From an uncultured Actinomycetes bacterium (GTDB lineage Bacteria > Actinomycetota > Actinomycetes > S36-B12): DNA of 37,312 nt. Under the pieces are notes generated by a model that made no database searches, was not told the origin of the DNA, and worked only from the letters and a program-made list of their open reading frames with translations. A program made the translations under genes and the position numbers. Shown piece by piece: positions 33,339 to 37,312 of this stretch (its first letter is position 1; each line of letters begins with the position of its first letter). The stretch spans positions 1 to 37,312 of the forward strand of contig CALGTB010000270.1 in the NCBI GenBank assembly GCA_937902285.1, given 5' to 3'.

Positions 33339-33363
33339 CGCACCAGTATCGGTGCGGTGGACT
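33332..33363. other. Perfect 13-bp inverted repeat at the GNAT start codon
   Basis: AGTCCACCGCACC, the loop AGTATC, and GGTGCGGTGGACT form a hairpin with no mismatch. On the minus strand it lies 11 bp after the rbpA stop and includes the GTG start of the GNAT gene in its second arm, followed by TTT. It can be the rbpA terminator, an operator, or a hairpin that hides the start codon. Confidence 0.75.
33345..33350 (-). promoter_or_regulatory. -10-like element for the GNAT gene (GATACT)
   Basis: GATACT sits 6 nt upstream of the GTG, exactly in the loop of the inverted repeat. It differs from TANNNT at the first base, so the match is moderate. Confidence 0.35.
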
Positions 33364-33374
33364 CCCGGGACGCG

Positions 33375-33740
33375 TCAGGCGGACTTGCGCAGCGGCACCT
33401 TCTTGGAGACGCCCTCCTGCACGTGCAGGAGCTCAAGGCGCTCCTGGAGCAGGAGCTCGAGGTCGGCGATGGTCCGTCGCTCGAGCAGCATGTCCCAGTG
33501 GGAGCGCACGTGACGCGCCGGCTTCTCCTCGGGGGCGCTCATGTCCGGGCGGATCGCCGTGCGTCCGCAGCGGCAGTTCCACTCGAAGGGGATCTCCTCG
33601 GCCTCGACCGAGAAGGGAACGACCGTGTGATGGCCCTCGGGGCACTCATAGGACACCACCTGGCGCTCGGCCGGTGCCACGTGGGCGTCGGTCTCGTAAC
33701 TCAGGTACCCGAGGCGGGTTCCGCGCATTGATTCGCTCAT
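33375..33740 (-). CDS. rbpA: RNA polymerase-binding protein RbpA
   Basis: A 121-residue actinobacterial transcription factor that binds RNA polymerase and principal sigma and stabilises the open complex. It shows the N-terminal RGTRLGYLSYETD, the Zn-binding core CPEGH...CRCG (Cys, His, Cys, Cys), the basic linker ARHVRSHWDMLLERR, and the sigma-interacting C-terminal helix RTIADLELLLQERLELL. ATG 33740 was chosen for AGGAGAGGGA upstream; a longer frame to 33887 has no family sequence. A sigmaR-like promoter lies 39 bp upstream. Streptomyces rbpA is controlled by sigmaR under thiol stress, which this would fit. Confidence 0.96.
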   Translation of the reverse strand: MSESMRGTRLGYLSYETDAHVAPAERQVVSYECPEGHHTVVPFSVEAEEIPFEWNCRCGRTAIRPDMSAPEEKPARHVRSHWDMLLERRTIADLELLLQERLELLHVQEGVSKKVPLRKSA

Positions 33741-33778
33741 GGTCTGTCCCTCTCCTGCGAAGCGGCCATCACTTGAAT

Positions 33779-33805
33779 GACACTTCTGACGCCCGTGGTA
33801 TTCCC
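33779..33805 (-). promoter_or_regulatory. SigmaR-like promoter for rbpA (GGGAAT-N18-GTC)
   Basis: On the minus strand GGGAAT is followed after 18 nt by GTC; the sigmaR/SigH consensus is GGAAT-N18/19-GTT, so only the last base differs. The predicted start near 33772 leaves a leader of about 32 nt with the rbpA ribosome site. A second, shifted fit (GGAAC-N18-GTC) overlaps it upstream. Confidence 0.45.
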
Positions 33806-33827
33806 CGGGTTCCGTCTTTGCAAACCT

Positions 33828-33848
33828 CGAACATTCGGGTTCGGAACC
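33828..33848. promoter_or_regulatory. Palindromes in the rbpA-oxidase intergenic region
   Basis: The 206-bp gap (33741-33946) carries CGAA-CA-TTCG (33828-33837) directly followed by GGTTC-G-GAACC (33838-33848). An 8-bp direct repeat CCGATAGC occurs at 33873-33880 and 33931-33938, and TAGCGT occurs at 33867-33872 and 33935-33940. These are possible operator sites or tandem promoters for the oxidase; nothing else is seen in the gap. Confidence 0.35.
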
Positions 33849-33934
33849 GCGTGAGGAGCGAGGCGGTAGCGTCCGATAGCCGGACAAACGTGTCTGTGCG
33901 GGTGTGATGGGCTCGGCGAGGTGGTGACAGCCGA

Positions 33935-33940
33935 TAGCGT
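33935..33940 (+). promoter_or_regulatory. -10-like element for the multicopper oxidase (TAGCGT)
   Basis: TAGCGT ends 6 nt before the ATG at 33947; no ribosome site is present, so a leaderless transcript is inferred. Confidence 0.45.
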
Positions 33941-33946
33941 GCGCGA

Positions 33947-36900
33947 ATGCCCAAGCACTCCCGCCGTCGTGTCCTCGTCAGCCTCGCCCTCGGCACCGCC
34001 CTGCTGGTGGACGTGAGCGTCGGGGCCGCACTCCTCGCGAATGCCTCCGTGGCGACGCCGGCCATGGCAGCCACGAGCGCGCCGGCAGCGCCGGTCGGCG
34101 GGGGACAGGCCTACCGCGAGCCGGTCGTGCTGTCACCGACCAATGGCGTGCTCGAGGTGACGCTCACAGCGCACCAGGGCAAGGCCTTCATCGACACGGC
34201 GTCCGGTCCCGTGACGAACATGCTCGTGTTCGGCTATGAAGTGCAGCGCGGAACCTCGTCCAACGGCATTCCCACTGCGCGCAACGTCTACCCGGCACCC
34301 ACGCTCCAGGTCGACCCGGGCGAGACGCTGATCGTCCACCTCGAGAACGAGATGACCGGGCTCACGATCACCGACTACGTCGACCCGGCATTCACGCCGG
34401 CGGGGGAGCCGGTCGCCCTGTACCCGGCCATGCTCACGAGCTCCCCCTACAACAACCACACCCACGGACTCCACGTCAGCCCGTCCGGCAACTCCGACAA
34501 CGTGCTGCTCAACATCCCTGCCGGCATGACGAACACCTACACCTACGAGATCCCCACGGACCATCCCGAGGGGCTGTACTGGTACCACACCCACCGGCAC
34601 ATGCTCACGACGCCGCAGACCTACCGCGGTCTCGCTGGCATGCTCGTCATCGGCCAGGCCGACGGGGCGATCCCCGCAGTGGTGACGAACAAGCTGCCCG
34701 TGCGGACGATGGCCCTGCAGTACAACTACGTCTTCGACCGCGCCGGTGGCCAGACCGTGCTCAACAACCCCTTCTGGCCGGCCATGGTCAGCACCCTCAA
34801 GCCGGCGTCGAAGTCGTCCCTGGCCGACGGCACCTACGAGCCCAAGCTGACGCCCATCAACTTCCGCGACTCCAAGGCCGGAACCCAGTACTTCACGGCG
34901 TGGTGGGACGGCCCGCTCTCGGTCAACAACAACAGGGGCGTCTTCCAGTACCTGCCGAGCAACCTTCAGCGCTTCGTCAGCGACGACAAGAAGACCGTCG
35001 TGCCTGCCGACCCGGCCCTGCCGGATGCCCAGCGCGACCTGCAGTACACGGTCAACGGCCAGTTCCAGCCGGTGATCAGCACCCCGCCCGGTCAGACGGA
35101 GATCTGGGTCATCGGCAACTTCAGCGAGGCCGGCTACATGCGCGTCGCCGTCACCGAGACGGCCACCGGGAAGCAGACGCCGATCACCGTGGTCGCGCAG
35201 GACGGCAACCCGTACACGAACGCCGAGGCGCCCGTGCTCGAGAACGGGACGGTGCTGCTCCTCCCGCCCGCCACCCGCTACGCCATCGCCGTGACGATGC
35301 CGGCCACGGGCGGCCTGCAGCTGGAGATGCCCACCTACACCGGTGCGACGACGCCCACGACGTCGAACATGGGCATCCTCTACACCAACAACAAGACGGC
35401 CAAGTCCCCGGCGGTGACGGGCACGATCACGGTCGATCCGGCGAACATCTCCTACGACGACGGCTTCTTCGTCTACCCGACTCAGAAGCTGCTGTCCGTC
35501 CAGCCGGCCGCGGGCACCGGCACGACGGTGCCCTTCACCATCGGCCAGCCGCTCGGCGCCTACACGTCGTTCGTCGACCTGTCGAACGTGGCTCCCGACG
35601 TCTCGCGCACGCTCACCATCAGCGGCGGATTCACCAACGAGAACAGCAACGCGAACGATCCCAACACGTTCGCCTACGAGTTCGACGCCAACCAGTTCCC
35701 GAACATCCCGCTGCTCCAGCCCCGGCTGAACACGACCGAGCAGTGGAACTTCGTCAACAACAACAACGACGAGCACCCGATCCACATCCACGTGAACGAC
35801 TACCAGGTGGTGAAGTACCAGGACCCCGTGAACAAGGTGTCGCTCACGGACTTCGACTGGGGCCAGGACAACCAGAACACGCCGGCGCCCTCCTACGACG
35901 CGAAGGGCAACGTCATCGCGCCCGGAGTCATGTCGCTGCGAACGGAGTTCCAGGACTTCATCGGTGCCTACGTGCTCCACTGCCACCGGCTGAACCATGA
36001 GGACAACGGGCTCATGGCGATCATCAACGTCATTCCCGAGGTGACGGCCTATGCCGCCGCGGTGCCGGGGGAGGGGGGCAGGCCCACGCGGGTGACGGTC
36101 TACGACGAGAGCACGCGCAAGCAGCTGGCGCGCGTCACGCCCTTCGGCTCGTCGACGGCCCCGGTTGACGTCGCCATGGGTGACGTCAACGGCGACATGA
36201 TCCTCGACCTCATCGTGGGTGGGGGAGCGGGCGCGCAGCCCAGGGTGAAGGTCTTCTCGGGTGCCGAGGACGCGGCTGGGCGGACGTTCAGCACCCTCCT
36301 CGTCAACCGGCTCGCCTTCGACGCCGGCTTCCGCGGGGGAGTGAGCGTCGCGTCAGCGAACCTCGACGGCACGCAGGTGGGCGACAGCGTCATCGTCGGA
36401 TCCGGTCCGGGCATGCGCGCCACGGTGAAGGCCTTCGCTGCGGGCCCCCGCAGCCGCGGGACGTTCGCGACCTGGCACCCGTACGGCTCGTTCCGGGGAG
36501 GTGTCGACGTTGCGACCGGACTCATCGACGGCGGCGGCCGCGAGAGCGTCGTGACGGCCCCCGGGCCGGGCATGGAGCCGCGCATCAAGACCTGGATGTT
36601 CGACCTCTACACGCCCAACGGCGCGTCCGGTGCGGCTCACCAGCATGCGATGCGGACCAGCAGCTTCCTGGCGTTCGAGGACGGCTACACCGGTGGCGTG
36701 AACGTGGCCACCGGCTGGGTCGCCGGCAAGAAGGGCGGCTTCTCGCGCATCATCGCGGGCAAGCAGTCGGGCGCGTCGACCGTGAGCGTCTTCACCAGCG
36801 GATCCGCGCTGACCGGGCACCCGGAGATGTACCTCATGCCCGCCGATGACTACGCGATGATGGCGGAGTTCACGCTCGCTGCCCGGTTCGACGCCTTCCC

Positions 36901-37102
36901 GGGCTCGACCGCGGGCGTCGACGTGACCACGAGCGCGAACCCGAAGTCGGCCGATCTCGTGGTCAGCGGGTCACCGAACGGACGGGCGACGCTCGCCGTG
37001 CTCGACCTGTTCCAGAAGCGGCCGAAGGACACGATGCTGTCGGTTCGTCCGCTCGACCGCATGGTGATGGCGGCCCCGATCAGTGCCGTGGGCGGCAAGT
37101 AG
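33947..37102 (+). CDS. Secreted multicopper oxidase with C-terminal FG-GAP/VCBS-like repeats
   Basis: A 1051-residue exported laccase-like enzyme. A Tat-type signal (SRRRVL at 5-10, hydrophobic 9-30, AMA cleavage near 41) precedes the cupredoxin part (about 60-700). All four copper motifs are present: HTHG (His171/173), YWYHTH (His214/216), HPIHIH (610-615) and HCHRLNH (678-684) with the type 1 Cys679 and His684. The usual axial Met is Leu689. Residues about 713-1020 form five diverged repeats (GGV-VATG ... V--GSGPG), the first with a DVNGD-type calcium loop (746-754). Substrate could be metal ions or phenolics; nothing fixes this. The next gene starts 10 bp later. Confidence 0.93.
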   Translation: MPKHSRRRVLVSLALGTALLVDVSVGAALLANASVATPAMAATSAPAAPVGGGQAYREPVVLSPTNGVLEVTLTAHQGKAFIDTASGPVTNMLVFGYEVQRGTSSNGIPTARNVYPAPTLQVDPGETLIVHLENEMTGLTITDYVDPAFTPAGEPVALYPAMLTSSPYNNHTHGLHVSPSGNSDNVLLNIPAGMTNTYTYEIPTDHPEGLYWYHTHRHMLTTPQTYRGLAGMLVIGQADGAIPAVVTNKLPVRTMALQYNYVFDRAGGQTVLNNPFWPAMVSTLKPASKSSLADGTYEPKLTPINFRDSKAGTQYFTAWWDGPLSVNNNRGVFQYLPSNLQRFVSDDKKTVVPADPALPDAQRDLQYTVNGQFQPVISTPPGQTEIWVIGNFSEAGYMRVAVTETATGKQTPITVVAQDGNPYTNAEAPVLENGTVLLLPPATRYAIAVTMPATGGLQLEMPTYTGATTPTTSNMGILYTNNKTAKSPAVTGTITVDPANISYDDGFFVYPTQKLLSVQPAAGTGTTVPFTIGQPLGAYTSFVDLSNVAPDVSRTLTISGGFTNENSNANDPNTFAYEFDANQFPNIPLLQPRLNTTEQWNFVNNNNDEHPIHIHVNDYQVVKYQDPVNKVSLTDFDWGQDNQNTPAPSYDAKGNVIAPGVMSLRTEFQDFIGAYVLHCHRLNHEDNGLMAIINVIPEVTAYAAAVPGEGGRPTRVTVYDESTRKQLARVTPFGSSTAPVDVAMGDVNGDMILDLIVGGGAGAQPRVKVFSGAEDAAGRTFSTLLVNRLAFDAGFRGGVSVASANLDGTQVGDSVIVGSGPGMRATVKAFAAGPRSRGTFATWHPYGSFRGGVDVATGLIDGGGRESVVTAPGPGMEPRIKTWMFDLYTPNGASGAAHQHAMRTSSFLAFEDGYTGGVNVATGWVAGKKGGFSRIIAGKQSGASTVSVFTSGSALTGHPEMYLMPADDYAMMAEFTLAARFDAFPGSTAGVDVTTSANPKSADLVVSGSPNGRATLAVLDLFQKRPKDTMLSVRPLDRMVMAAPISAVGGK
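36083..37006 (+). repeat. Region encoding five propeller-like repeats of the oxidase
   Basis: Diverged protein repeats of about 45-65 residues start near 713, 785, 838, 903 and 973. Each has a GGV(D/S/N)VATG-like strand, a polar turn and a (I/V)VGSGPG-like strand followed by a basic strand such as RVKVF or RIKTW. Only the first keeps DxNxDxxxD. There is little DNA-level repetition. Confidence 0.75.
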
Positions 37103-37105
37103 GCT
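37100..37105 (+). promoter_or_regulatory. -10-like element overlapping the oxidase stop (TAGGCT)
   Basis: The TAG stop of the oxidase gene is the first half of TAGGCT, which ends 7 nt before the ATG of the last gene. Confidence 0.4.
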
Positions 37106-37112
37106 CGCGGGG

Positions 37113-37312
37113 ATGAACACCCGGCGCGTCGTCGCACTGACGCTCGCGCTGGTCGCGATCATCGCCGTCACCTCGGTGATCGGAGTGGTCCTCCTCAGCG
37201 GCCGAGCGGACAGTGCCTGCACGCCGGCCATCCCTCCCGTGGACCCGCAGGCGACGCAGGCAGCCCGCTGCGCTGCCGCCACGCTCGACGACTGGCGCAG
37301 CCGCGACGTCAT
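37113..37312 (+). CDS. Membrane-anchored or secreted protein, partial (3' end missing)
   Basis: The first 66 residues are visible before the window ends. MNTRR is followed by a hydrophobic segment of about 24 residues (VVALTLALVAIIAVTSVIGV and on) and then an extracytoplasmic part with two Cys residues (SACTP and ARCAA), possibly a disulfide. There is no lipobox. No family is recognised. It lies 10 bp after the oxidase stop, so a functional link with the oxidase is possible but unproven. The ATG is supported by TAGGCT 7 nt upstream. Confidence 0.75.
   Translation, partial: MNTRRVVALTLALVAIIAVTSVIGVVLLSGRADSACTPAIPPVDPQATQAARCAAATLDDWRSRDV

Noticed and set aside
33827..33845. LexA (SOS) box near TCGAAC...GTTCG upstream of the oxidase
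   Set aside because: The half-sites are spaced 6 nt rather than the 4 nt of the actinobacterial LexA consensus, so a LexA site is not supported.
33947..35998. Antisense open frame of about 620 codons over the oxidase
   Set aside because: It mirrors third-position GC of the oxidase gene, and its Val/Arg/His-rich protein has no motif.
33947..37312. Oxidase locus as a horizontally acquired island
   Set aside because: No tRNA, integrase, IS ends or clear GC drop were seen by eye; a codon-usage calculation would be needed to reopen this.
1..37312. tRNA, rRNA, CRISPR arrays, transposons or prophage genes
   Set aside because: None was recognised; intergenic space is too short for most, and all long frames on the coding strand belong to core families.

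Overview
The window is high-GC DNA from an actinomycete chromosome. It carries a complete Pup-proteasome locus, PafB/PafC, RbpA and a polyprenol-phosphate-mannose synthase, a set restricted to Actinomycetota. Gene order follows Mycobacterium tuberculosis (metH / PAC2 / trmI / mpa / dop / pup / prcBA ... pafABC / tatAC / helY / exonuclease / peptidase ... ppm1 / rbpA). Two FKBP genes between pafA and pafB, and separate lnt and ppm1 genes, look more like Streptomyces or Propionibacteriales (for example Nocardioides-type organisms). Species cannot be assigned by eye. Genes are packed almost without gaps. The longest non-coding stretch is 206 bp (33741-33946), and no rRNA, tRNA, IS element, phage gene or CRISPR array was seen.

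Layout. 1-9.7 kb holds central metabolism: gnd (minus) divergent from pgi (plus); an alpha/beta hydrolase-PAC2 pair (minus); metH with a coupled HAD phosphatase; and a RecB-like Fe-S nuclease (minus). 9.7-17.1 kb is the proteasome block: trmI, arc/mpa ATPase, dop, pup, prcB, prcA, pafA. 17.1-21.4 kb carries a lipoprotein FKBP, a cytoplasmic FKBP, the DNA-damage regulators pafB-pafC, and tatA-tatC. 21.4-25.9 kb has a diacylglycerol-kinase-like gene, the Ski2-like helicase helY, and a convergent 5'-3' exonuclease. 26.0-32.8 kb is an M24 peptidase, acyl-CoA dehydrogenase, amidohydrolase and lnt tightly joined, followed by ppm1-fxsA. 32.8-37.3 kb has a GNAT acetyltransferase and rbpA (minus), then a large secreted multicopper oxidase with a C-terminal propeller-like repeat region, and the start of a membrane-anchored or secreted protein cut by the window end.

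How the genes work together. Dop deamidates the C-terminal Gln of Pup, PafA ligates Pup to substrate lysines, Arc unfolds the pupylated substrates and PrcBA degrades them. PafBC is the neighbouring DNA-damage transcription regulator. TatA/TatC could export the multicopper oxidase, which has an RR-type signal. Lnt could N-acylate the lipoprotein FKBP, and Ppm1 supplies polyprenol-P-mannose for envelope glycosylation.

Most notable non-textbook signals: (1) the multicopper oxidase fused to about five FG-GAP/VCBS-like repeats, with Leu at the usual axial Met position; (2) a recurrent TANNNT hexamer 6-7 nt before many start codons, implying widespread leaderless transcription, including two nearly abutting divergent -10 boxes and -10 boxes built on the upstream stop codon; (3) a perfect 13-bp inverted repeat covering the start codon of the GNAT gene downstream of rbpA; (4) a sigmaR-like element before rbpA. 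No clearly undescribed multi-gene defence or mobile system was found; most of the window is conserved actinobacterial core genome.
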